Shown here one piece after another: positions 45,701 through 52,019 of a stretch of 64,000 nt of DNA (positions within the stretch are counted from its first letter, which is position 1; every line of letters begins with the position of its first letter). Location of the stretch: the NCBI RefSeq assembly GCF_900111745.1, contig NZ_FOIJ01000004.1, positions 310,001-374,000 of the forward strand. The letters are read 5' to 3'. The notes beneath the pieces were generated by a model. It was not told the DNA's origin. It saw nothing but the letters and a program-made list of their open reading frames with translations, and did no database searches. The DNA comes from Stigmatella erecta (GTDB lineage Bacteria; Myxococcota; Myxococcia; Myxococcales; Myxococcaceae). The position numbers and the translations under genes are program-made.

Positions 45701-46329
45701 ATGGGTGGACGCTGTTCGCGGAGGCGCTGCGGCTGCTGGGGCGCTCCGAGGCGGCCGAGCGCGTGGATGGCATCGCCGCGGCGCTGTCCTCCAGCGAGGC
45801 CCCGGCCCCGGCCGTCCACGTCACGCCCCTGCCCCCGCCCGGGGAGTTCCGCCACCCCTCGCCGCCCGGGGCGCTGGCGGTGACGGGCGAGAGCCTTCCG
45901 CGCCTGTACACCGCGCTGCGGCCCACGCTGGAGGCGCTGGGGGCGGGTGGGGTGCGCGTGCTGCTGGACCCGGAAGGCGGCGTGGAGGCCTACCTCCTGG
46001 GGCCGGACGCGCTGGTGCTGGGGGCCGGAGCGCTCACGTGCTTTGGCCCGGCGGAGCTGGGCTTCCTGTGCGCGCTGGCGCTGAGCCTGGGCGAGGCGGG
46101 CGTGGCCCTGTCGCGGCCGGGAGACGTGCCGGGCCTGCGGACGGCGGCGGTGGCGTCCTTCCGGTCCGTGCCGGCGTCGCTCGCGGCGGGCCGGGTGCTG
46201 GCGCAGCTGGCGCCCGGGGTGCGCGGAGGAGATCCCCGCGCGGTGGAGGTGGGCCCGGTGCTGGCCTCCAGCGAGCCGTTCCGCGCGGTGGCATTCACGG
46301 TGCTGGAACTCGTGGAGGCGGCCAGGTGA
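36781..46329 (+). CDS. Giant TPR-like helical repeat protein
   Basis: 3182 residues. The first ~200 form a non-repetitive domain (FPPLVLAPGLSITDFALQIPDVTFPFNFS; HFRPGYLEGQARLLGPE) that recalls a PilZ-like or beta-barrel fold but is unassigned. From ~220 to ~3000 the protein is an array of 34-residue-like helical pairs rich in Ala, Leu, Glu and Arg with TPR hallmarks (AALEADPDHKPALEALLALAE; AALRLAPDQPDALLLLGEL). The C-terminal ~180 residues are a separate domain. TPR arrays are protein-interaction scaffolds; giant ones are known in the myxobacterial gliding machinery (AgmK), but homology to AgmK is not shown here. A short AT-ending codon run including a rare TTA lies at 41137-41148. Likely first gene of an operon with the next three. 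Confidence 0.75.
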   Translation: MATDSDSPKPAPDTRAVSPELRLLDRRAFVGFPPLVLAPGLSITDFALQIPDVTFPFNFSAGPSRYQRKKLLFGFLELTVDADLVARKVSELAGRLSGIEELKLHFRPGYLEGQARLLGPERTPVTFKVAFDGDGEKLALYLYDVRLYGFSPTASVQVPGLLAAAVAELGLLPEVEVQGATGFSTRVLPALCQQAAVTRGFKMPELDPARLSAAEVSSKGLRLRFAAGGLPPPAAPDDELLMTLEGARAFAEQEALIAEGRLAEAREAYLQAGDAQDAHPFAAERLLSLLVADPQAHDLALDVAAALLRRREKSPAALWGEAVVRERRGEGPRAAERYLALSALSRRTSEDAAAFHAAEAAARCSRDTAPQVAVKALHELLGLKPDHLPSLKSLARASDLAKDRAGAVRAYRRLAALARDPAEAADAHVHLARLCAQTEDDIAGARLHCEAALRLAPDQPDALLLLGELCHRGGEHLRALKALDRLREVALARHELDRVGQANLLAGRVWEEGLQQLDNALLRYREAVTLMPGEAEPRFAAARVAESLGKVQEALDGYLQALELAGPAPRSESVRRAAHASHHALARLSRTRLGDPARAREHLEAALALDARDLPALEELIPYFRATGRTQELADALEKAAAVYEEPGKRAALWAEAGELYRARLQQPEKAERLLTAALEADPDHKPALEALLALAEAQRDGRQLTRCLGALARLTAEPQERAQKYRRLAVAARDLTFDLELSVHALQEVLRAEPDDLPTLGELCALQRKRSDMGGLATALEERARVAEAQGDKRLAAAALRELAGVLEARLGRVGEALVALEKAARLTPDAAVLLDLADLSLRCERPEHARRALESLLSSLPRTAAPERLADIRARLGRACEMLGDREAAVAAYAQAFPLRRLDDALATRLEALYTELGETRELAELWATRAQALASADRVAEAAPLFLKSARHLLSRGEKPAALLRLASALDADPQGPLAAEVLELLAELELERGEKLEAARLYARKAGLIADTRLGARLLFRASLLAAGSAREETYLAEALERDATFSPARVRRAELRLPMDPRGALEDLEAVLALPLSDPDAPRETELLSLNRKAATAAVRANRPDAARRLLAQYSTHAPSDLEAQLELVELHRKAGARDALADLLTDLWPRLRGEPQRQARRELAELALSLGRPAEAATALRALLAEEPTDLWAARALMDLLPAPGTGTPEEEAERLVLLGTQLSAAEGEERATLLARRAALHRAAGRAEAARDDYTEAARLAPRPAPLWLALAELAHVAQDEVAELSAWRRAVAADPSVGERARERLLVLAATLVEKDVREPAREALRAVLGLELSPADRCEAFFSLATLARRDGQPEAEAEALADAARQGPLPRRVEALLSRAALLEQRDSLEEAARSLEGALTLSPRHPGATLALQRVLRRLEDWSALAALLASEAPHAPASTAASLYAELAGLYLDRLAQPAEAEAALRESLRLSPEDMRVRRQLVTLVVGQGSLLEAATLLEEAVPQQPPSEAAALLWEASAHAQKASEADRALVLARRAHALVPAEGKHLEELAGLLFQAGDVKEALPLQEKLAAQADFTGAPEAAEATLRRLGELAERAGDPKRAVDAWRRLTAQRPLNEEAVQRLAGLLERDDPRAAFEALVAHAKALPPSDETAQRLVVLSERALASLADVNVAASLLARAAEMASEPLPLRQSLAALYRERGRTLELLVELRRVATLAVRAGQVDTALAAYDEEARLAEDSGRMDEALETLGILRDLLVSQEKPAGAAAYERRRAELLQDVKLDLHAAEASLERSFTLAADLETARMGEGLAVRRSDPAAQARWLERTLPLQAGAREQGEVLLRLTRLYLGVLDDSAKAEASLREALRRDRGLSEAEQLLSELLEREGRLAELAAWYEECAEEEPDAARRSSLLRRAASLYRERAGRPDAAVIALLAARAAAPDDLELTAQTAELLHEVGRAEDASEFDAILLEADPFREPVFTRQREFLTKTGDTQSLAALMLRRAQHQPPREAAASYLAAARYFREDGALERARLCEDQAFELDATNTEAFELLRERMAGDVRRLVDLLAQRAAALPDDEARPLLRERAERLLEAGETLLAAEAFDAYLAQAGEDMEALAARAELAAQGGGPSASQPYDRRLVAVGQGLPVPVRVRTWMRLGHASLAIGAYRDAADAFEAVVALDAEGERGQEALSLLSEAYARTGDNPGLFRASIQLARRADGATAEVLYRRAADLFEDPSEAIDALLPLARLHPADPALIDRAVEGLRTLGWHSELLEVYESGASAVGGPRAAELLLAAASVAEAHLGDEDWAWKLRQRAAQTDPSHEVALRQLVEGLRQRGDTVRLLEALERLVARTQDADEAPLLRLELASLARAAGQLSLARRALEEVVEQGPSGVGYADALDALEPLLGDAPVRRAEVRLARSELASGEATKVALLVSAAEDFEAAGRLPEALKAAKAAAAVSPRVPTLRLQARLHQAAGETDRAARTLLLAARAAKADAQPALMLEAAGLWEEAGEEAEALEVLERLVADAPGALEPSEWARRFLQLGAPERALAVGFQPALAEGRLSDALALAESARDEARVREALWALVARPEEALGAVDRLVRGLREEGDFGGLLMLAERLSGKDPERSEALRGEVLEAEAAPGALRLRAFELLSTHEAFPERARGLLPAVGQLPEELAQALLIHVRTWHAAERIEALGVAAEHWPERRTALLRERLGHERAEGLREDAERTLEQLIEGEADLAERVALRLERGELLLALSQRARARQAFEQVLAEDATNQAAVKHLLALLDEKDESAPFVAMAERLESLVGPEALAPYRERWADAHEALWQPEKAAAQLEALPETPERLARRVRLAEERGLTGEALLLRERLTEEPAALESILRQYLDAQLLAFAARLAGRLLEREALSPEATRLVAERLSPAREGAALATRLWPELLRTRPVDVDGWTLFAEALRLLGRSEAAERVDGIAAALSSSEAPAPAVHVTPLPPPGEFRHPSPPGALAVTGESLPRLYTALRPTLEALGAGGVRVLLDPEGGVEAYLLGPDALVLGAGALTCFGPAELGFLCALALSLGEAGVALSRPGDVPGLRTAAVASFRSVPASLAAGRVLAQLAPGVRGGDPRAVEVGPVLASSEPFRAVAFTVLELVEAAR

Positions 46330-46347
46330 AGCTAGGCTGCGGGGGGC

Positions 46348-46950
46348 ATGAACCTCCGACGCCTTGTCCTTCTCGTCGCCGCGCTGATCGCGGCGGCCGC
46401 CTGCATGACCGACCCCGTGTTCCCAGGAGACCAGGTCCTGGGCACCTTCCGCTTCGAGGCCACGGTGGACCGCCAGCGCACCACGTGTGACCTGAAGGGG
46501 CCGGACTTCACCTCGCTCACGGACGCGGGCACCTTCACCTTCGAGGGAACGCTCTCGCGCAACGCGGATCAACCCCAGGGGTGGTTCACCGTGCAGGGCT
46601 ACTCGCGGGATGCGGGGTTCGACGGGGGCCGGGTGGTGTCCGTGCACAAGGCGGAGACGCGCCCGCCGAGCTGCGGCGCGAGCTGCGAGGGGGCGGCGGT
46701 CGAGGAAGCCCTGGATGTCCTCCTGCTGAGCAACAGCCAGGACACGCTGATCGGCCGCCGGTGCTCGGGGCTGGTGGACGGGGGCGTGCCGGACGGGGGC
46801 GGGACGCAGCCGGGCCCCACGCCCACGGGGTACGACGTGGAGCGCGCGTGCGGGACGCTGACGGATGACTTCATCCCGGGTAAGACGAACTGCACGTGCA
46901 CGGCGCCGTGCCGGGCCTTTTATACGGTGGAAGGGACGCGGGTGAACTGA
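46348..46950 (+). CDS. Cysteine-rich lipoprotein of unknown function
   Basis: 200 residues. Signal peptide with lipobox AAAC (Cys19). The mature region contains a beta-rich stretch ([30 protein letters not shown]) and about ten Cys, including RPPSCGASC and [12 protein letters not shown] near the end, suggesting several disulfide bonds. A Gly-rich linker lies at ~155. It begins 18 bp after the giant TPR gene and its TGA overlaps the ATG of queC by one base, so it is probably in the same operon. Function unknown. Confidence 0.72.
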   Translation: MNLRRLVLLVAALIAAAACMTDPVFPGDQVLGTFRFEATVDRQRTTCDLKGPDFTSLTDAGTFTFEGTLSRNADQPQGWFTVQGYSRDAGFDGGRVVSVHKAETRPPSCGASCEGAAVEEALDVLLLSNSQDTLIGRRCSGLVDGGVPDGGGTQPGPTPTGYDVERACGTLTDDFIPGKTNCTCTAPCRAFYTVEGTRVN

Positions 46951-47639
46951 TGAAGAAGGCCGTGGTGTTGCTCTCGGGGGGACTGGATTCCACCACCTGC
47001 CTGGCGATGGCGAAGGCGGCCGGGTTCGAGCCGGTGTGCCTGGCCATCGACTACGGACAACGCCATGCCGTGGAGCTGGAGCGCGCCCGCAAGGTGGCCC
47101 TGGCGATGGGCGCCCGGGACTTCCGCGTGGTGCAGATGGATTTGCGCAGCGTGGGCGGCTCGGCGCTGACGGCGGACATCGCGGTGCCGAAGGACCGGCC
47201 GGAGGCGGAGATGTCCCACGGCATCCCCGTCACCTACGTGCCGGCGCGCAACCTGTTGTTCCTCTCGCTGGCGCTGGGGCTGGCGGAGGTGGTGGGCGCC
47301 TACGACATCTACATCGGGGTGAACGCGGTGGACTACAGCGGCTACCCGGACTGCCGGCCGCAGTTCATCGAGGCGTTCGCGGCGCTGGCGGGCCTGGCGA
47401 CGAAGGCGGGCGTGGAGGGGCAGCGCTTCCAGGTGCACGCGCCGCTGTCGGGGATGACCAAGGCGCAGATCATCCAGGAGGGCACGCGGCTGGGGGTGAA
47501 CTACGGGATGACGCACTCCTGCTACGACCCGGACGCGAAGGGCCGGGCGTGTGGCCGCTGTGACAGCTGCCTGCTGCGCAAGAAGGGCTTCCAGGACGCG
47601 GGGGTGCCGGACCCCACGCCCTACACGGAAGGGGCCTGA
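46950..47639 (+). CDS. queC: 7-cyano-7-deazaguanine synthase
   Basis: 229 residues. Converts 7-carboxy-7-deazaguanine to preQ0 with ATP and ammonia on the way to queuosine. The PP-loop [11 protein letters not shown] lies at residues 9-19 and binds [17 protein letters not shown] and [18 protein letters not shown] are family motifs. Zinc is held by the C-terminal Cys cluster ([21 protein letters not shown]). The start overlaps the previous stop by one base (TGATG). No other queuosine genes are nearby. Confidence 0.95.
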   Translation: MKKAVVLLSGGLDSTTCLAMAKAAGFEPVCLAIDYGQRHAVELERARKVALAMGARDFRVVQMDLRSVGGSALTADIAVPKDRPEAEMSHGIPVTYVPARNLLFLSLALGLAEVVGAYDIYIGVNAVDYSGYPDCRPQFIEAFAALAGLATKAGVEGQRFQVHAPLSGMTKAQIIQEGTRLGVNYGMTHSCYDPDAKGRACGRCDSCLLRKKGFQDAGVPDPTPYTEGA

Positions 47640-47640
47640 G

Positions 47641-48243
47641 GTGCTGCGCGCGGCGACGCTGGCGGTGGCGCTGTGGCTGGGGGCGGGCAAGGAGCCGCCG
47701 CTCGTGGATGCCACGGAGGTGGTGCCGGACCTGGTGGTGGACATGCGCTACGCCACGGAGGACAACTTCCTCAAGCGCAAGGTGTACCCGGAGGACGCGC
47801 GGTGCCTGCTCCTGCCGGACGCGGCCCGGCGCCTGAAGAAGGCGGCGGACGGGCTGCGCGAGAAGGGCTACCGGGTGAAGGTATACGACTGCTACCGGCC
47901 CCGGGCGGTGCAGTGGGAGATGTGGAAGCTCGTGCCCAAGCCGGGCTACGTGGCCAACCCCAAGTTCGGCTCGAACCACAACCGGGGGGCCGCGGTGGAC
48001 CTGACGCTGGTGACGCGCGAGGGCGAGGCGGTGGAGATGCCCACGCCCTTCGATGACTTCACCCCGGCGGCGCACCATGGCTACAAGGGCGGCACCGAGG
48101 CCTCGCGCAAGCACCGCAAGCTTCTCCTGGAGGCCATGGAGGGCGCGGGCTTCCTGCGCAACAAGATGGAGTGGTGGCACTACGACGTGCCGGGCGCGAA
48201 GGGCATGCCCGTGCTGGACGTGCCCTTCACGAAATCCCCGTAG
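47641..48243 (+). CDS. VanX/DdpX-like D-alanyl-D-alanine dipeptidase (M15D)
   Basis: 200 residues. Zinc dipeptidases of this family hydrolyse D-Ala-D-Ala or other dipeptides, acting in peptidoglycan turnover or glycopeptide resistance. Signatures: VVDMRYATEDNFLKRKVY, YDCYRPRAVQWEMW, zinc ligands in SNHNRGAAVDLTL and EWWHYDVPG. A short N-terminal hydrophobic segment (LRAATLAVALWLGAG) hints at export, unlike cytoplasmic VanX. The GTG start is one base after the queC stop. No vanH/vanA genes accompany it, so a cell-wall recycling role is more likely than resistance. Confidence 0.86.
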   Translation: MLRAATLAVALWLGAGKEPPLVDATEVVPDLVVDMRYATEDNFLKRKVYPEDARCLLLPDAARRLKKAADGLREKGYRVKVYDCYRPRAVQWEMWKLVPKPGYVANPKFGSNHNRGAAVDLTLVTREGEAVEMPTPFDDFTPAAHHGYKGGTEASRKHRKLLLEAMEGAGFLRNKMEWWHYDVPGAKGMPVLDVPFTKSP

Positions 48244-48251
48244 CCTTCGGG

Positions 48252-49031
48252 CTACTTCTTCCGGGGGCCCACCAGGCCAAACGTCGCGCCCTGCGGGTCC
48301 TCGGCGATGCTGGTGAAGATATTGCCGGGAACCTCGGACGGACCGTCGAGCAGCTTGGCGCCCATGCGGGTGGCGGTGGCCGTGGCGGCGTCGATGTCCT
48401 CGACGCCGAAGTAGAACATCCACCGGGGCTTCAGCGCTCCCGGGGGCTGGCGCATCAGGGCACCGAACGTCTGCCCATGGTGATCTAGGAACTGGTAGTC
48501 GCCCATCTCGCCCATCGGCATCGCGTCGCCTTTCTCCCAGCCGAAGTGGCTGCCATAGAAGGAGACGGCGGCGGCAGGGTCCGTCGTGGACAGCTCGTTC
48601 CACTGGCAGTGGCCCGCCTTCGAGGGGTGGAACGAGGTGCTCGTCCCGCCCTCGACCGCGCCGCGCATCACGTAGAACAGCGCGCCTTGCGGATCCCCCA
48701 CCATGGAGAAGCGGCCGACGCCGGGAACCTCGGTCGGGGGCAGGTGCTGGGTGCCCCCCGCGGCGACGAGGCGGGACACGGCCGCGTCCACGTTGTCCAC
48801 GGCCACGTAGCCCAGCCACATGGGACGCATGCCGGTGGGGCTTTGGCTCACGGGGATCTCCATCGAGCCGGCCACATCCGTCTCACCGGTGGAGAAGAGC
48901 CGGTACCCCCTGTCCGAGCCATCCGCGGAGCGCGCCCGCCAGCCCAGCACCGCGCCGTAGAACTCGGCCGCGGCGCCGGTGTTGGCCGTCAGCAGCTCGT
49001 ACCAGATGAAGTCGCCTGAAGCGTTCGCCAT
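48252..49031 (-). CDS. VOC-family protein with two glyoxalase-like domains
   Basis: 259 residues, two tandem VOC (glyoxalase/bleomycin-resistance fold) domains: ~5-125 (GDFIWYELLTANTGAAAEFYGAVLGW; VSRLVAAGGTQHLPP) and ~135-259 (CQWNELSTTDPAAAVSFYGSHFGWEKG; SEVPGNIFTSIAEDPQGATFGLVG). Such proteins bind metal and act in detoxification or dioxygenation; the activity is unknown. ATG 49031 is used; a GTG at 49046 overlapping the upstream stop (GTGA) is an alternative and supports coupling with the DUF1428 gene. Confidence 0.8.
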   Translation of the reverse strand: MANASGDFIWYELLTANTGAAAEFYGAVLGWRARSADGSDRGYRLFSTGETDVAGSMEIPVSQSPTGMRPMWLGYVAVDNVDAAVSRLVAAGGTQHLPPTEVPGVGRFSMVGDPQGALFYVMRGAVEGGTSTSFHPSKAGHCQWNELSTTDPAAAVSFYGSHFGWEKGDAMPMGEMGDYQFLDHHGQTFGALMRQPPGALKPRWMFYFGVEDIDAATATATRMGAKLLDGPSEVPGNIFTSIAEDPQGATFGLVGPRKK

Positions 49032-49042
49032 GGCCGGGCGCC

Positions 49043-49396
49043 TCACTCATCCACGATCGACATGAAGCCGCCGAAGATCATCCGCTTGGCATCGAAGGGC
49101 ATCTGCTCGCCCATCGTCTGCATGCGCGGGTCGGTCATCATGCGCTTGTTGGCCGCATCGCGCACCTCCTTGGAGGGGTACTCGATCCAGCTGAACACCA
49201 CGACTTCCCCCTCCTGCGCCTGCACCGCGCGCCGGAAGTCGGTGAGCTTTCCGTCCGGCACGTCGTCACCCCAGCACTCCACCACGCGCGTGGCGCCGAA
49301 CTCCTTGAACAGGTGCACCGCGCCGGCGGCATGCTGGCGGTACAGCTCTTTGTTGGCTGCGGGCACAGCGGCCACGAACCCATCCACGTATTTCAT
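49043..49396 (-). CDS. DUF1428 (YbaA-like) family protein
   Basis: 117 residues, dimeric alpha/beta-barrel type fold of unknown role. MKYVDGFVAAVPAANKELYRQHAAGA, VVECWGDDVPDGKLTDFRRAV, VVFSWIEYPSKEVRDAANKRMM and KRMIFGGFMSIVDE match this family. ATG 49396 has GGAGGC upstream. It is first in an operon with the VOC gene and divergent from a MarR gene, separated by 72 bp containing an operator-like palindrome. Confidence 0.88.
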   Translation of the reverse strand: MKYVDGFVAAVPAANKELYRQHAAGAVHLFKEFGATRVVECWGDDVPDGKLTDFRRAVQAQEGEVVVFSWIEYPSKEVRDAANKRMMTDPRMQTMGEQMPFDAKRMIFGGFMSIVDE

Positions 49397-49432
49397 CAGG
49401 AGCCTCCGGGAAGTGCACCGGACCGGTGCGGT

Positions 49433-49461
49433 TTGACAAGATACGTTGATATCAACATAAT
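49433..49461 (+). promoter_or_regulatory. Near-consensus sigma-70-type promoter of the MarR gene
   Basis: TTGACA (49433-49438), 17-base spacer, CATAAT (49456-49461). Transcription would begin about 49468, at or just before the ATG at 49469, giving a leaderless or nearly leaderless message. The -10 box overlaps the alternative ATG at 49460, so the later ATG is preferred. Confidence 0.7.
49445..49456. promoter_or_regulatory. Perfect palindrome GTTGATATCAAC, likely MarR operator
   Basis: A 12-bp perfect palindrome filling the spacer between the -35 and -10 boxes of the MarR promoter and lying upstream of the divergent DUF1428/VOC operon. TTG-(N4)-CAA-type dyads are usual for MarR-family autoregulation. 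Confidence 0.65.
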
Positions 49462-49468
49462 GTTTGGC

Positions 49469-49909
49469 ATGTCAAGGAAAGTCCCGTTCGAGACCACGCT
49501 GGAGGTGCGTGACACGTGCCTGTGCCTGCACGTGCAGCGGGCCGCGCGCGCGCTCGCCCGGCGGTTCGACGAGGCCCTGCGGCCCGTGGGGCTGACGCAC
49601 GGACAGTTCTCGCTGCTCAACGCGCTCAACCGGCCCCAGCCGGCCACCCTGGGCGCGGTGGCGCGGCTGCTGGTGATGGACCGCACGACGGTGACCGCCG
49701 CCCTCAAACCGCTGGAGCGGGACGGGCTGGTCTCCATCCAAGCGGACCCCAGCGACCGCCGGAGCCGGCTGCTGACGCTGACCGGGAAGGGCCTGGAGAC
49801 CCTGGCCGCCGCCGTGCCCATCTGGCGGGAGACCCACGCGGCCCTCGAAGCGGGACTGTTTCCCTCTTCCTCGGACGGGCTGCGCGCCGCGCTGCTCGCG
49901 CTGTGCTGA
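49469..49909 (+). CDS. MarR-family transcriptional regulator
   Basis: 146 residues. Winged helix (~40-105): GLTHGQFSLLNALNRPQPATLGAVARLLVMDRTTVTAALKPLERDGLVSIQ is spread over the recognition helix and wing, ending in DPSDRRSRLLTLTGKG. MarR proteins are dimers released from DNA by small phenolics or oxidants, which would fit control of the divergent VOC/DUF1428 pair. The start at 49469 (MSRKVPFETTLEV) is chosen because the promoter -10 box overlaps the earlier ATG at 49460 (MFGMSRK). No ribosome site is visible, consistent with leaderless translation. Confidence 0.86.
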   Translation: MSRKVPFETTLEVRDTCLCLHVQRAARALARRFDEALRPVGLTHGQFSLLNALNRPQPATLGAVARLLVMDRTTVTAALKPLERDGLVSIQADPSDRRSRLLTLTGKGLETLAAAVPIWRETHAALEAGLFPSSSDGLRAALLALC

Positions 49910-50053
49910 AGCATCCGGCGCAGCCCTCGAAGGGTCCGCCGTGAATCGAGGAGGTGCGGCGGGACAACGCCCCCTCCGCCTGCTTGTCGATGCCCCCGGA
50001 GCGGTCCATCCCCAGATTTTCCCTGCGGAAGCGACACGATCAGGAGGCATCAC

Positions 50054-50470
50054 ATGGCTTTTCGATGGCAGGCAGGCGTGCTGGGAATCGCGGCGCTGAC
50101 GGGAATGGCCCTTCAGGGGTGCGCAACGTCGCGTGAACAACAGGCGGTCCCCGTGACGCAGAACACGTCGAGCGCGCAGGGCACCTCGACGATGGGCTAC
50201 GGCGGCAGCGGCGAGGAAGCGACGGATGCGGCCGCGGAGCCCGTGGGGAATGAGCAGGCGGCCACGGTGAACCTGGATGAAGCCCGCAAGCAGTGCCAAC
50301 GGGTCGCCCGTGACGTCAAACGGTACTCCCGGGTGACGCCGGGCCGGGCCTACGTGAGCGGGGACAGCACCGCGACGGTCCAGCTCTACGTGGGCAGGCC
50401 CTACACGAACATCAGCGTCGACTGCACCTATGACGCGCGGACGGGCTCGGCCGAGGTGCCTCCGAAATAA
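50054..50470 (+). CDS. Lipoprotein of unknown function
   Basis: 138 residues. Signal peptide with lipobox LQGC (Cys23). A Ser/Gly/Thr-rich linker is followed by a conserved-looking domain (DEARKQCQRVARDVKRYSRVTPGRAYVSGDSTATVQLYVG; TNISVDCTYDARTGSAEVPPK) with two Cys that may pair. Good AGGAGG site upstream. Stands alone in a 144-bp flanked interval; no neighbours suggest a role. Confidence 0.72.
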   Translation: MAFRWQAGVLGIAALTGMALQGCATSREQQAVPVTQNTSSAQGTSTMGYGGSGEEATDAAAEPVGNEQAATVNLDEARKQCQRVARDVKRYSRVTPGRAYVSGDSTATVQLYVGRPYTNISVDCTYDARTGSAEVPPK

Positions 50471-50493
50471 GGCCCTGGGCGGGGAGGGCGGCT

Positions 50494-51903
50494 TCAGCGC
50501 GGAGCGGGCGGAGCCGGAACAAAGGGGAGGTCTCCCAGTTCCTGGGCCTTTCCAGGCTCCAGGGTGATGGGGTGAAAGGCCTTCGCGCCCGGGCGTTGGA
50601 ACTCGAGCGTGTGCGCTCCGGGGGGAAGATCGCGAAAGACAAAGCGGCCATCCGCCTGCGTGACGGCCAGCCCGTACCGGGCGGTGAGCACGGTGATGTC
50701 CTTCAGGGGCTCTCGCGTGACGGGATCAACCACCCGCCCCGAGAGGGGCATGCCGGGATGCACGAGCACGTCGATGGGCGTCAGGGCACGGGCCTCCGTG
50801 TCCAAGGTCCACTCGGTGCGCTCGCCGTCGGCCAGGGACACATAGAGCCGGTATCGCCCCGGGGAGAGCGCCAGCTCGAACCGGTCACCCATGAAGTCCA
50901 GGGCCCGCGTCTGCTGCGTGTCCAGGGGCGTCACCTCCAGGCGAAAGTCCTGAACGGCATGGCCCCGGGGGTCGATGACGTGGCCCTGAAGGCGGCGGGC
51001 ACCTTCTCCGGGCGCAGGCCCGCTCATCGGGGAGATCAACGTCAGGGACACCCGTTCGCCCGCGGCCACGGAGACAGGCTGGGTGGGGCTCGGGCCGCCC
51101 TCGGGCGAGTGGGCCTGGACGCGATAGGTGCCCGGTGCCAGCGGGGCGACGCGAAACGCTCCCGCCGCATCCGTTCCCACCCGGACGTCCGGGGCCTGGG
51201 CGCCCTCGGCGAAGACCTCGACCCGGGCGCCGGGCACGGGTGAACCCTCCGGGCGCATGACGTGGCCCTCGAGCAGGGCCCCTGCTCCCAGCACGACGCG
51301 CAGTCCGCGCAGCGGATGATCCGGCTGCACCTGGAGGGGCGCGTCCACGGCCCCGGCCTCCTGTGCGCGCACGGCGGAGAGGGCATGGCTGCCGGGAGGA
51401 AGCGTGAGGGTGAAGCGGCCCTGGGCATCCGTGAGGGCCGTGGCCTGGGTCAGGCCCGTGGCCCGCACGGTCGCGCCGGGGACGGGCGCTCCCCCGGGGG
51501 TAACGGCCACGCCCTCCACGGTGCCGCCCCGGAGCAGGTCCAGGAGGAGCGAGCCTGGGAAGGGAACCTGCACGAGCGGCAGCACATAAGGGACATGGCC
51601 CGGGGCATGGGCCTCCAGCCGGTACTTGCCGGGGGGCACGCCGGTGAAGCGGAACTCACCGCTCGCCGTGCTGGTGGTGACGGAATGCGGCCGGGCGTCC
51701 ACCTCGCCCGGGTCCCGGAGGCTGGACAGGAGGGCGCGGGGGATGAGGCGGAGCTCCACCCGCGCGAGGGGCTCACCGGTGCCCCGCTCCAGGGTGGTGC
51801 CGGCCAGCGCCTCCTCGGGCTCCGTCCGTTCGCCGAGGAACCAGAGGCCCAGGACGGAGCCGGCCACCGCGACGGCCGCCACCCCGGCCAGGCTCTGTTT
51901 CAC
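50494..51903 (-). CDS. Membrane-anchored carboxypeptidase-regulatory-like repeat protein
   Basis: 469 residues. N-terminal membrane anchor (~5-25), then four or five beta-sandwich modules of the carboxypeptidase regulatory-like (CarboxypepD_reg) type, each with a pattern such as GEFRFTGVPPGKYRLEAHAPGH, GRFTLTLPPGSHALSA and GRFVFRDLPPGAHTLEFQ. These Ig-like modules bind carbohydrate or peptide surfaces in secreted and cell-envelope proteins. The GTG start is at 51903. Divergent from the endonuclease I gene. Confidence 0.75.
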   Translation of the reverse strand: MKQSLAGVAAVAVAGSVLGLWFLGERTEPEEALAGTTLERGTGEPLARVELRLIPRALLSSLRDPGEVDARPHSVTTSTASGEFRFTGVPPGKYRLEAHAPGHVPYVLPLVQVPFPGSLLLDLLRGGTVEGVAVTPGGAPVPGATVRATGLTQATALTDAQGRFTLTLPPGSHALSAVRAQEAGAVDAPLQVQPDHPLRGLRVVLGAGALLEGHVMRPEGSPVPGARVEVFAEGAQAPDVRVGTDAAGAFRVAPLAPGTYRVQAHSPEGGPSPTQPVSVAAGERVSLTLISPMSGPAPGEGARRLQGHVIDPRGHAVQDFRLEVTPLDTQQTRALDFMGDRFELALSPGRYRLYVSLADGERTEWTLDTEARALTPIDVLVHPGMPLSGRVVDPVTREPLKDITVLTARYGLAVTQADGRFVFRDLPPGAHTLEFQRPGAKAFHPITLEPGKAQELGDLPFVPAPPAPR

Positions 51904-52019
51904 CGTGCCCTCCCGCTCAAGGCCTTGATTCTATTTGTCCCGGCCGGCCCCGAGGAACGTGTCACCATGAAGTCGGTGTATAGGCGCAACTGTAGGCAAA
52001 GCACCCCGATAATGCGGAG

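Noticed and set aside
41143-46647. A 1834-codon open frame on the minus strand antisense to the giant TPR gene
   Set aside because: Its composition is the low-complexity Arg/Gln/Leu/His pattern of a shadow frame in GC-rich DNA, and the plus-strand protein is clearly repeat-structured and coding.
47641-48243. Glycopeptide-resistance cluster
   Set aside because: Only a VanX-like dipeptidase is present; no vanH or ligase gene, and a hydrophobic N terminus points to export.
51960-51966. TGTCACC half-site upstream of the endonuclease I gene, matching the dyads at 30720 and 30777
   Set aside because: Only one 7-base half with no inverted partner; a chance match is likely.
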